From Legionella genomosp. 1 (lineage in GTDB: Bacteria > Pseudomonadota > Gammaproteobacteria > Legionellales > Legionellaceae), in assembly GCA_945889365.1 (NCBI GenBank), contig CAMDBQ010000009.1:1-17596 (forward strand): 17,596 nucleotides of DNA. Direction: 5' to 3'. The notes beneath the pieces were generated by a model. That model had not been told where the DNA came from, did not search any database, and saw nothing but the letters and a program-made list of their open reading frames with translations. The position numbers and the translations under genes were made by a program. Shown one piece after another: positions 9,436 through 15,585 of the stretch (its first letter is position 1; each line of letters starts with the position of its first letter).

Positions 9436-10991
9436 CACCAGCTCGGTAAATAAAGTTGCTTAACTTTTTGGTTTTCATTCGCGGGAGGCTGATGATTTTG
9501 CTGCTTCAGCAAACTACCCCAGTTCGTTCGCGCCGCCATCTCTTCCTTTATATGCTTTGGAACAATATCATTCCCATTACGGATTTGCCAGCCGCCGCCT
9601 AGCGCTCGATACAGGGCGACCAAGGCCTGAGGAACATCACCTTGGGCATTGACCAGTGAGGTTTGAATGCGTAACTGTTGTTGTTCTGCATTCAGCACCG
9701 GTGTGAAATCGGATTCACCTTCTCTGTAACGAATCAACGCCAGCTTGGTGGTGTTAATGGCCGAACGATTCGCTTTAATCAGGAATTGCTCGGTTTTTTT
9801 CGCTTCAATGTAGCGGGTAATATTATCTTGGACTTCCTGTTGTGCTTTTAATACTAAGTTAAGATAGTTTAACAAGGCTTGTTGGAACGATGCATCTTGC
9901 ACTCGCACAGCATTGGTAATTTGACCATAATTAAAGATGGCCCAGTTAAAGCCAGGTCCTGCGGTGATGGTTCGATTTGACCAATGTAAAAGGTCACTCA
10001 CGGATGAACCATTAATGTTATTCGAGGCAAAGGCAAAGTTTCCTGCCAATGAAAATGCGGGATAAAGATTGGCTTTTACCGCACCGATACTAGCCGACTG
10101 AGCTATCGCTTCTTGACGAGCTTGATAGATGTCGGGTCGTCTTTCCAATGTATTAATAGGAATGCCTACCGCCACGGTCGAGGGTGTTATGGGAATACCC
10201 TGTTGTTTAAGCAGTAATGTATCCACCTCATTTGGAACAATGCCGAGTAATACGCCGAGAGCGTCTTTTTGGCTTTGTAAATTACTAACTTGAGCAGGCA
10301 AGTTGGCTTGGGTTTCGGCCAGCTCAGTTTGGGCTTGCTCTACATCTAGCAAGCTGATTTGACCGGCTCTGAAGCGAGACTGAGTTAATGTTAAGCTTTC
10401 CTTTTGTACCTGGATATTTTTTTGTGTGACGTTGATTAAGGCTTCATCGGTTCGAATTTTAATGTAGACACTTGCAATATCTGCTGTAAGGGTTACTAGT
10501 GCGTTATCATAAGCTGCGACTGACGCTAAAAAAGTAGCATCATTGGATTGAATTGCTCGACGGTATTTTCCCCAGAAGTCAATTTCCCAGTTTGCGGTAA
10601 AGCCAAGTAATGCGGTCAGAAAATTTGAGGGTAAAAGGCTTTGCAAGGAACTACCACCAATGCGATTGTAATTATAGTTGCCCGTTAGCGCTTGTTGTTG
10701 TGGGTACAGTTCGCCGACGGATTGTGCCAGTTGTGCTCTGGCTTGCAATACACGCACGCCTGCACTCTGTAAGGATAAATTATTGTGGTAGCCTTGGTTA
10801 ATTAGACACGTTAAGTTTTGATCATGAAACAGTTCCCACCATTTCGCATCTTGGATGGGCGTTTCTTTGGTGGTTGGATTTTTTTTCAGCCAGTTCTTGG
10901 CAACACTTGTTTTCGGCTCCTTATAGTTTGGACCGACCATCATACAAGCATTGAGTAACAAGCACGCCAGAACAGCAAGATGTTTAAACAT
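9435..10991 (-). CDS. Outer-membrane efflux lipoprotein (TolC/OprM, NodT family)
   Basis: Outer-membrane channel of the tripartite pump, 518 residues. The N-terminus is a lipoprotein signal peptide ending in a lipobox (LLNAC, Cys16), followed by VGPNYKEP, the typical opening of NodT/OprM-type channels. Two repeated outer-membrane efflux domains follow; conserved features include WWELFHD, NLSLQSAGVRVLQARAQL, a second helix pair around QAQTELAETQA, and the NLYPAFSLAG and GPGFNWAIFNYG motifs of the second repeat. The start is uncertain by three codons: the ATG at 10991 is used, but a TTG at 11000 has AAGGA at closer spacing (4 bases). It is the first gene of the operon, whereas acrAB-type operons usually place the adaptor first and the channel last. 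The last 60 residues or so are a polar tail. Confidence 0.93.
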   Translation of the reverse strand: MFKHLAVLACLLLNACMMVGPNYKEPKTSVAKNWLKKNPTTKETPIQDAKWWELFHDQNLTCLINQGYHNNLSLQSAGVRVLQARAQLAQSVGELYPQQQALTGNYNYNRIGGSSLQSLLPSNFLTALLGFTANWEIDFWGKYRRAIQSNDATFLASVAAYDNALVTLTADIASVYIKIRTDEALINVTQKNIQVQKESLTLTQSRFRAGQISLLDVEQAQTELAETQANLPAQVSNLQSQKDALGVLLGIVPNEVDTLLLKQQGIPITPSTVAVGIPINTLERRPDIYQARQEAIAQSASIGAVKANLYPAFSLAGNFAFASNNINGSSVSDLLHWSNRTITAGPGFNWAIFNYGQITNAVRVQDASFQQALLNYLNLVLKAQQEVQDNITRYIEAKKTEQFLIKANRSAINTTKLALIRYREGESDFTPVLNAEQQQLRIQTSLVNAQGDVPQALVALYRALGGGWQIRNGNDIVPKHIKEEMAARTNWGSLLKQQNHQPPANENQKVKQLYLPSW

Positions 10992-11041
10992 ATGTACCAA
11001 TACATCCTTATATTGCTATACCATTGATTTTTATTAATCCT

Positions 11042-11073
11042 AACATACGACCCAATATAAATGACAGTGTCAA
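11042..11073 (-). promoter_or_regulatory. Candidate promoter and palindromic operator of the efflux operon
   Basis: In the 138-bp gap before the efflux operon, the minus strand carries a perfect -35 hexamer TTGACA (11073-11068). A weak -10 follows: TATGTT at 11047-11042 leaves a 20-bp spacer, and TCGTAT at 11050-11045 a 17-bp spacer. The -35 overlaps a perfect palindrome, TGACA-G-TGTCA (plus strand, 11062-11072), the size of a half-to-full operator for a dimeric repressor. No regulator gene is adjacent. The palindrome is seen; its role is inference. Confidence 0.35.
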
Positions 11074-11138
11074 TTATGAAAGGCGATTACTTAACCTTAA
11101 CCTCGGCGAACACTGCCTAACGGTCGCAGCTCGGATTG

Positions 11139-12473
11139 TTACGCCCTATTAAACTGCCGGCTTAACTGAATGGCCATTTCCAATGACTGCTCATAATTCA
11201 ACCGAGGGTCCACCAAGCTTTGATAAGCCCGCTTCAAATCTTCCGCAGCCAAACCACGCGCACCACCCATGCATTCTGTGACGTTGTCGCCGGTCAGTTC
11301 GAAGTGGACGCCACCTAAATGGCTGTCCATATTATGATGAATAGCGACCGCATGCTGAAGTTCTAGCAAAATGGTGTCGAAATGACGTGTTTTAATCCCG
11401 TCAACGGTTGACTCTGTATTGCCATGCATCGGATCGCATGACCACGTCACTGGAATGCCAGTGTTGTTTACAGCCTCAATCAAGGGTGGCAGGTGTGTTT
11501 TGATAAGCTCTGCACCCATCCGGCTAATCAATAGAATTTTACCTTCTTCATGATGTGGATTTAAAATCTGTAACACGTTGGTCAGCCATTCAGCCGTTGC
11601 ACAAGGCCCTACTTTGATGCCAATAGGATTGTGTACTCCGCGTAAAAACTCAAGATGGGCGCTGTTCGGTTTTGCTGTGCGAATGCCTATCCACGGTAGA
11701 TGAGTGGATAAGTCATACCATTTTCCATCGGGGACCAGGCGAGTGAGTGCCTGTTCATAATGAAGATGCAGGGCTTCATGTGAGGTGAAAAAATCCGCTT
11801 TATCTAGGGTGCTATTGTGTAGTCCGTCTATGGACTTGAGAAAATCCATGGCATCGGAAATTGAACGTAGGATAGCGTGGTATTCGTCGGCTTGTTTTGA
11901 GTGTTCAATAAAGCGCAAATCCCATTGCTCTGGATGGCTCAGGTTAGCAAACCCGCCATCCATAAGAGCGCGAATAAAATTCAGTGTCATCGCGGCGCAA
12001 CCATAACCTTTTAAGAGTAATTTTGGGTCAGGAATGCGTGCAGCAGCCGTGAATTGAGGTGAATTGACTAGATCACCACGATAACTGGGCAGGGTGATGC
12101 CATCAATGGTTTCAAAATCAGATGAGCGTGGTTTGGCATATTGTCCAGCAATGCGTCCAATGCGGATAATTGGTTTACGCATGCCATGCAACAGAACCAA
12201 ACTCATTTGCAACAGGATTTTGAGTTTACTGGTGATGACGTCAGAGCGGCAATCAGCAAAAGACTCTGCACAATCACCGCCCTGCAAAATAAACGCCTCC
12301 CCACGTCCGGCACGTGCAATGGCAAGTTTTAACTGTTTGATTTCACCACTGGTGACTAGCGGAGGCAATAAGCTTAATTGTTCAACCACGTGTATTAATT
12401 GCGCGTTATCCGGGTAATTGGCGGCTTGGTGGTATGAACATTGTAACCAGGATGTTGGCGACCAAGTCTGCAT
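11139..12473 (-). CDS. Class II 3-deoxy-D-arabino-heptulosonate 7-phosphate (DAHP) synthase
   Basis: First enzyme of the shikimate pathway, joining phosphoenolpyruvate and erythrose 4-phosphate. The 444-residue protein belongs to the class II (plant/Mycobacterium-type) family, unrelated in sequence to E. coli AroF/G/H. Visible signatures: ILQGGDCAESF with the metal-ligand Cys, IGRIAGQYAKPRSSD, IKVGPCA, WSCDPMHGNT with the ligand His, GGVHFELTGDNVTEC with the ligand Glu, and LVDPRLNYEQSLEMA with the ligand Asp. The frame runs on to 12587, but homologues start MxxWSPxSW, the extension has no family similarity, and AAGG lies 8 bases before the ATG at 12473. Class II enzymes are often feedback-inhibited through extra N-terminal elements; this compact form looks like the short bacterial type. 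It is transcribed away from grpE and probably regulated through its leader. Confidence 0.95.
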   Translation of the reverse strand: MQTWSPTSWLQCSYHQAANYPDNAQLIHVVEQLSLLPPLVTSGEIKQLKLAIARAGRGEAFILQGGDCAESFADCRSDVITSKLKILLQMSLVLLHGMRKPIIRIGRIAGQYAKPRSSDFETIDGITLPSYRGDLVNSPQFTAAARIPDPKLLLKGYGCAAMTLNFIRALMDGGFANLSHPEQWDLRFIEHSKQADEYHAILRSISDAMDFLKSIDGLHNSTLDKADFFTSHEALHLHYEQALTRLVPDGKWYDLSTHLPWIGIRTAKPNSAHLEFLRGVHNPIGIKVGPCATAEWLTNVLQILNPHHEEGKILLISRMGAELIKTHLPPLIEAVNNTGIPVTWSCDPMHGNTESTVDGIKTRHFDTILLELQHAVAIHHNMDSHLGGVHFELTGDNVTECMGGARGLAAEDLKRAYQSLVDPRLNYEQSLEMAIQLSRQFNRA

Positions 12474-12540
12474 GAGGACAACCTTATTGACTGCACAAAA
12501 AACCAAGTATGTAACGAATGAGCATGCTCTGCAAGATGGT
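12474..12540 (-). promoter_or_regulatory. DAHP synthase leader RNA between leader stop and synthase start
   Basis: This untranslated stretch holds CAGAGC, complementary to part of the leader frame, and the self-complementary GAGCATGCTC. It also has AAACCA and, about 34 bases on, TGGTTT running into six Ts, a weak AT-rich terminator-like pair. The synthase ribosome site AAGG follows. Competing pairings could serve transcriptional or translational attenuation, but none is strong enough alone to be sure. Confidence 0.35.
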
Positions 12541-12603
12541 TTAAGGGAGCCAGTCATCAGAGCCGCGACTGATGTTTGAATTTGCAATAATTATCTGTTG
12601 CAT
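12541..12603 (-). CDS. Candidate 20-residue leader peptide upstream of DAHP synthase
   Basis: A short frame of 20 codons plus TAA, encoding MQQIIIANSNISRGSDDWLP, lies 67 bases before the DAHP synthase ATG on the same strand. It has a strong ribosome site (AGGAAGG ending 7 bases before the ATG), better than that of many full genes here. Its only Trp is at position 18, followed by Leu, Pro and stop; a Pro immediately before the stop occurs in arrest peptides such as TnaC. The transcript can form CATCAG/CTGATG or CAGTC/GACTG inside the frame, or alternatively pair GCTCTG (codons 13-15) with CAGAGC downstream of the stop. CCTTA at the stop can pair with the TAAGG ribosome site of the synthase (5 bp). 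Together these suggest a Trp- or aromatic-responsive leader. This is inference from one sequence. Confidence 0.55.
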   Translation of the reverse strand: MQQIIIANSNISRGSDDWLP

Positions 12604-12653
12604 GTGGCTACCTTCCTGAATGGTAGGACTAATTCAAAATAATTGCGGCCTCC

Positions 12654-12679
12654 CTTGAATTATTTTTATTCATCCCCAT
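12654..12679 (+). promoter_or_regulatory. Sigma-32 (RpoH) heat-shock promoter of grpE
   Basis: CTTGAA (12654-12659), 14 bp, then CCCCATTTA from 12674, matching the E. coli RpoH consensus (CTTGAAA, 11-16 bp, CCCCATnT) at nearly every position. Transcription should begin near 12687, about 25 bases before the grpE ATG. It also fixes the grpE start downstream of 12687. Confidence 0.85.
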
Positions 12680-12691
12680 TTACTAATTCAA
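12663..12691 (-). promoter_or_regulatory. Candidate sigma-70 promoter for leader peptide and DAHP synthase
   Basis: On the minus strand TTGAAT (12691-12686) is followed after 17 bp by TAAAAA (12668-12663), each matching consensus at four of six positions. A start near 12656 would give a leader of about 180 bases carrying the 20-codon frame. The boxes interleave with the sigma-32 promoter of grpE on the other strand. Confidence 0.33.
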
Positions 12692-12711
12692 CTAATTCTG
12701 GAGTTGTAGAC

Positions 12712-13296
12712 ATGAGCCAAAAATCGGATAAAGACTGGAAAAAATTTAAAGAAGAGAATGCTGAACCGAATGAGTCTGTAGAAGAGGCTGCTGTTGATTC
12801 GGCTGATGTAAGCCATGGGGCACTGGACCATCCATCATACATCGCGCTCGAAGAAAAACTAACGCTGGCTGAGCAGCAAGTGCATGAAAATTGGGAGAAA
12901 TCTGTACGGGCATTGGCTGAGCTGGATAATATTCGTCGGCGGGCTGAGCGTGATGTGGCTCATGCGCATCGTTACAGTCTTGAAAAATTCGGCGAGGCAT
13001 TGTTGCCTGTGGTTGACAGTTTGGAGCAGGCGTTACAACTAGCGGATAAAGAAGACGATGCCAGTATGAAAGAAGGTCTTGAGCTAACCATGAAATTGTT
13101 TGTAGATGTTCTGGATAAATTTGGTATGAAGCAATTGGATCCAATGGGTGATGTGTTTGATCCTCAACAACATGAAGCTATGGCAATGCAAGAATCTGCA
13201 GAAGTAGCACCAAACACAGTTATGATGGTTTTCCAGAAGGGCTATAAACTCAATGACCGCGTGATTCGGGCGGCACGAGTGATGGTGGCGAAATAA
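12712..13296 (+). CDS. grpE: Nucleotide exchange factor GrpE (DnaK co-chaperone)
   Basis: Releases ADP from DnaK, resetting its substrate-binding cycle; it acts as a dimer in the cytoplasm. The 194-residue protein is close to the E. coli length (197). Features: an acidic, disordered N-terminus, a long coiled-coil helix (about 40-90) with the conserved RALAELDNIRRRAERDV, then PVVDSLEQAL, and the C-terminal beta-wing with GDVFDPQQHEAM, VMMVFQKGYKLNDRVIRAARVMVAK. The frame could extend up to 12643, but that would run over the heat-shock promoter; GGAG lies 8 bases before the ATG at 12712. It has its own sigma-32 promoter, separate from dnaK's, and a palindromic repeat after its stop. Confidence 0.97.
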   Translation: MSQKSDKDWKKFKEENAEPNESVEEAAVDSADVSHGALDHPSYIALEEKLTLAEQQVHENWEKSVRALAELDNIRRRAERDVAHAHRYSLEKFGEALLPVVDSLEQALQLADKEDDASMKEGLELTMKLFVDVLDKFGMKQLDPMGDVFDPQQHEAMAMQESAEVAPNTVMMVFQKGYKLNDRVIRAARVMVAK

Positions 13297-13298
13297 GA

Positions 13299-13379
13299 CG
13301 TCATCGCAAGCGAAGCGAGGGATCTCCGAAACTGAGACAGTACCATAATCAGGGCGATCCTTCACTGCGTTCAGGATGA
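13299..13379. repeat. Imperfect palindromic intergenic repeat between grpE and dnaK
   Basis: Two 27-base arms, 13301-13327 (TCATCGCAAGCGAAGCGAGG...) and 13353-13379, are inverted copies matching at 19 of 27 positions around a 25-base centre. The wording (GCGAAGCGAGGGATCTCC / GGATCCTTC...CAGGATGA) resembles dispersed REP/MITE-like intergenic repeats seen in many bacterial genomes. It starts three bases after the grpE stop and ends before the dnaK promoter, so it may fold in the grpE mRNA end. Only one copy is in this window. Confidence 0.6.
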
Positions 13380-13406
13380 TGTGTGAGAAAGTAAAAAATG
13401 GGGTGA

Positions 13407-13432
13407 CTTGAAATTAAAATTTAAATCCCCAT
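13407..13432 (+). promoter_or_regulatory. Sigma-32 (RpoH) heat-shock promoter of dnaK
   Basis: CTTGAAA (13407-13413) and CCCCATAT (from 13427), with 14 bp between CTTGAA and CCCCAT, an exact match to the RpoH consensus. The expected start near 13440 leaves a short leader to the dnaK ATG at 13476. No CIRCE element (HrcA operator) was found here. Confidence 0.88.
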
Positions 13433-13475
13433 ATGAAATATTAACAGAATAACCAATCAGCGGAGCAAGAAAAAA

Positions 13476-15404
13476 ATGGCTATTATCGGTATAGACCTAG
13501 GTACAACAAACTCATGTGTTGCGATTATGGAGGGTGGCAAACCCCGTGTAATTGAAAACAGTGAAGGGCATCGGACTACGCCCTCTATCGTTGCATATAC
13601 AAATGACGATGAAATTTTGGTAGGGCAAGCCGCCAAACGACAAGCCGTGACTAATCCGGATAAAACGTTGTTTGCCATTAAACGCTTGATCGGTCGACGT
13701 TTTGATGATGCTGTAGTGCAAAAAGACATGAAAATGGTGCCTTACAAAATTGTTAAAGCTGACAATGGTGATGCATGGGTTCGTGTTAAAAATGACGACA
13801 AAGCGCCACCACAAATTTCAGCTGAAGTATTGCGTAAAATGAAAAAAACAGCTGAAGATTATTTAGGAACACCAGTTACCGAAGCTGTAATTACTGTTCC
13901 TGCATACTTTAATGATTCACAACGTCAAGCCACTAAAGACGCAGGTCGTATCGCAGGCCTTGAAGTTAAACGTATTATTAATGAGCCAACCGCCGCAGCG
14001 CTTGCATATGGTATGGACAAAAAACGTGGTGACTCCGTTATCGCCGTTTACGACTTAGGTGGTGGTACATTTGATATTTCCATCATTGAAATTGCTGAAT
14101 TAGACGGCGAGCACCAGTTCGAAGTATTGGCTACCAATGGTGATACATTCCTCGGTGGTGAAGATTTCGACTTGGCGCTGATTGAATACCTGGTTTCTGA
14201 ATTCAAGAAAGATACAGGCATTGATTTACACAATGACCCACTGGCTTTGCAACGTCTTAAAGAAGCGGCTGAAAAAGCTAAAATCGAACTGTCTTCTGCT
14301 CAACAAACAGATGTTAACCTGCCTTATATTACAGCCGATGCGTCAGGTCCTAAGCATTTAAACATCAAGCTAACCCGTGCAAAACTTGAATCATTGGTTG
14401 AAAAATTGGTTGAACGTACGATTGCCCCTTTAAAAATGGCACTGAAAGATGCTGGCTTAACGGTTGCACAAATCAACGATGTTATTCTAGTTGGCGGTCA
14501 AACCCGTATGCCTATGGTGCAAAAAGTTGTAGAAGACTTTTTCGGCAAAGAGCCACGCAAAGACGTTAACCCGGATGAAGCTGTTGCCGTAGGCGCTGCG
14601 ATTCAGGCTGCTGTATTGTCTGGCGAAGTGAAAGATATTCTATTGTTAGACGTAACGCCCCTATCACTGGGTATTGAAACCATGGGTGGCGTGATGACTA
14701 AATTGATTGAAAAGAACACCACTATTCCTACTAAAGCGAATCAAGTGTTCTCCACTGCTGATGACAATCAAACTGCCGTAACCGTGCACGTATTGCAAGG
14801 TGAGCGTGAACAGGCTTCAGCCAATAAATCATTGGGGCGTTTTGACTTGAGAGACATTCCACCAGCACCACGTGGCGTGCCACAAGTTGAAGTGACATTT
14901 GACATTGATGCTAATGGTATTTTGAACGTTTCTGCAAAAGACAAGGCAACTGGCAAAGCGCAATCGATTGTGATTAAAGCGTCCAGTGGCTTGAGCGATG
15001 AAGAAGTGCAAGCCATGGTGAAAGATGCGCAGTCACATGTTGAAGAAGATAAAGTATTCAAGGAATTGGTTGACTTGCGTAACCAGGCTGATGGCATGAT
15101 TCACAGCAGCGAAAAGTCTCTTAAAGATTTAGCTGATGAGTTGTCTGACGATGAGAAAAAAGGCATTGAAACAGCCATTTCCGAGTTGAAAGACGCCGTG
15201 AAAGCAAATGAAAAAGCACAGATCGAAGAAAAGCTGAACGTGTTAACTGAAGCTTCTTCTAAAATGGCTGAGCGTATTTATGCTAAAAAAGCAGCTGAAG
15301 GTCAACCACAGGAAGGTGCGGCTCAACAAGAACACGCGTCTGAAAAAACAGACGAAGGGGTGGTTGATGCTGAATTTGAAGAAGTGAAAGACGATAAGAA
15401 GTAA
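13476..15404 (+). CDS. dnaK: Hsp70 chaperone DnaK
   Basis: ATP-driven cytoplasmic chaperone that binds exposed hydrophobic segments. The 642 residues cover the whole family layout. The actin-like ATPase domain (about 1-385) starts [14 protein letters not shown] and contains [26 protein letters not shown] and [13 protein letters not shown]. The hydrophobic linker [13 protein letters not shown] follows, then the beta substrate-binding domain ([38 protein letters not shown]), the helical lid, and a Gly/Gln-rich tail ending [10 protein letters not shown], which keeps the EEVKD motif of proteobacterial DnaK. GGAG lies 10 bases before the ATG. It is driven by its own heat-shock promoter; dnaJ follows 181 bp later. 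Confidence 0.99.
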   Translation: MAIIGIDLGTTNSCVAIMEGGKPRVIENSEGHRTTPSIVAYTNDDEILVGQAAKRQAVTNPDKTLFAIKRLIGRRFDDAVVQKDMKMVPYKIVKADNGDAWVRVKNDDKAPPQISAEVLRKMKKTAEDYLGTPVTEAVITVPAYFNDSQRQATKDAGRIAGLEVKRIINEPTAAALAYGMDKKRGDSVIAVYDLGGGTFDISIIEIAELDGEHQFEVLATNGDTFLGGEDFDLALIEYLVSEFKKDTGIDLHNDPLALQRLKEAAEKAKIELSSAQQTDVNLPYITADASGPKHLNIKLTRAKLESLVEKLVERTIAPLKMALKDAGLTVAQINDVILVGGQTRMPMVQKVVEDFFGKEPRKDVNPDEAVAVGAAIQAAVLSGEVKDILLLDVTPLSLGIETMGGVMTKLIEKNTTIPTKANQVFSTADDNQTAVTVHVLQGEREQASANKSLGRFDLRDIPPAPRGVPQVEVTFDIDANGILNVSAKDKATGKAQSIVIKASSGLSDEEVQAMVKDAQSHVEEDKVFKELVDLRNQADGMIHSSEKSLKDLADELSDDEKKGIETAISELKDAVKANEKAQIEEKLNVLTEASSKMAERIYAKKAAEGQPQEGAAQQEHASEKTDEGVVDAEFEEVKDDKK

Positions 15405-15426
15405 GTGGGATTGTAACCATTTAATC

Positions 15427-15495
15427 TGTACATGACATGTATTTTTCCGAACGGATTACTATCACATAGGGCGTCAACATTTTTTGTCATGTACA
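15427..15495. repeat. Inverted-repeat-bounded element after dnaK
   Basis: An 11-bp perfect inverted repeat, TGTACATGACA (15427-15437) and TGTCATGTACA (15485-15495), encloses 47 bp with no coding potential. The size and terminal symmetry look like a small non-autonomous repeat, but no second copy or flanking duplication is visible in the window. It could also fold in the dnaK mRNA tail. The inverted repeat is certain; its nature is not. Confidence 0.5.
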
Positions 15496-15508
15496 AGCCT
15501 TTTAATTT

Positions 15509-15563
15509 AAGATCGCAGGCTGGATAAAGGGAGTGCGAGCGACTTTATCCAGCCTGCGATCTT
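15509..15563. repeat. Long perfect hairpin (21-bp stem, 13-base loop) between dnaK and dnaJ
   Basis: Arms 15509-15529 (beginning AAGATCGCAGGCTGG) and 15543-15563 are perfect inverted copies of 21 bases; the loop GGAGTGCGAGCGA is purine-rich. It ends 22 bases before the dnaJ ATG and is followed by GTTTCC, not a T-run, so it is not a standard rho-independent terminator. REP-like palindromes of this style are common between genes. In RNA it would be very stable and could protect the dnaK 3' end or limit dnaJ expression. Confidence 0.7.
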
Positions 15564-15585
15564 GTTTCCATAGTGTGAGTATCTA

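Larger units (their letters stand above)
12628..12700. repeat. Three copies of ACTAATTC in the DAHP synthase/grpE spacer
   Basis: ACTAATTC occurs on the plus strand at 12628-12635, 12682-12689 and 12691-12698. The first two extend to the identical 10-mer ACTAATTCAA and are 54 bp apart; the last two are tandem with a 9-bp period. The tandem pair covers the candidate -35 of the DAHP synthase promoter. Read on the minus strand, GAATTAGTTGAATTAGTA resembles the E. coli trp operator GAACTAGTTAACTAGTA, with C-to-T changes and one extra base that spoil its palindrome. This could be a regulator site or chance in AT-rich DNA. Confidence 0.45.

Noticed and set aside
12474..12587. N-terminal extension of the DAHP synthase by 38 residues
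   Set aside because: It has no similarity to family N-termini and overlaps the leader frame in another register; the ATG at 12473 has AAGG at good spacing.
12643..12711. N-terminal extension of GrpE by 23 residues
   Set aside because: It would overlap the sigma-32 promoter and lie largely upstream of the expected transcript start; the ATG at 12712 has a ribosome site.
13297..13475. Possible CIRCE element controlling dnaK
   Set aside because: No TTAGCACTC-N9-GAGTGCTAA or close variant was found; the sigma-32 boxes account for heat control.
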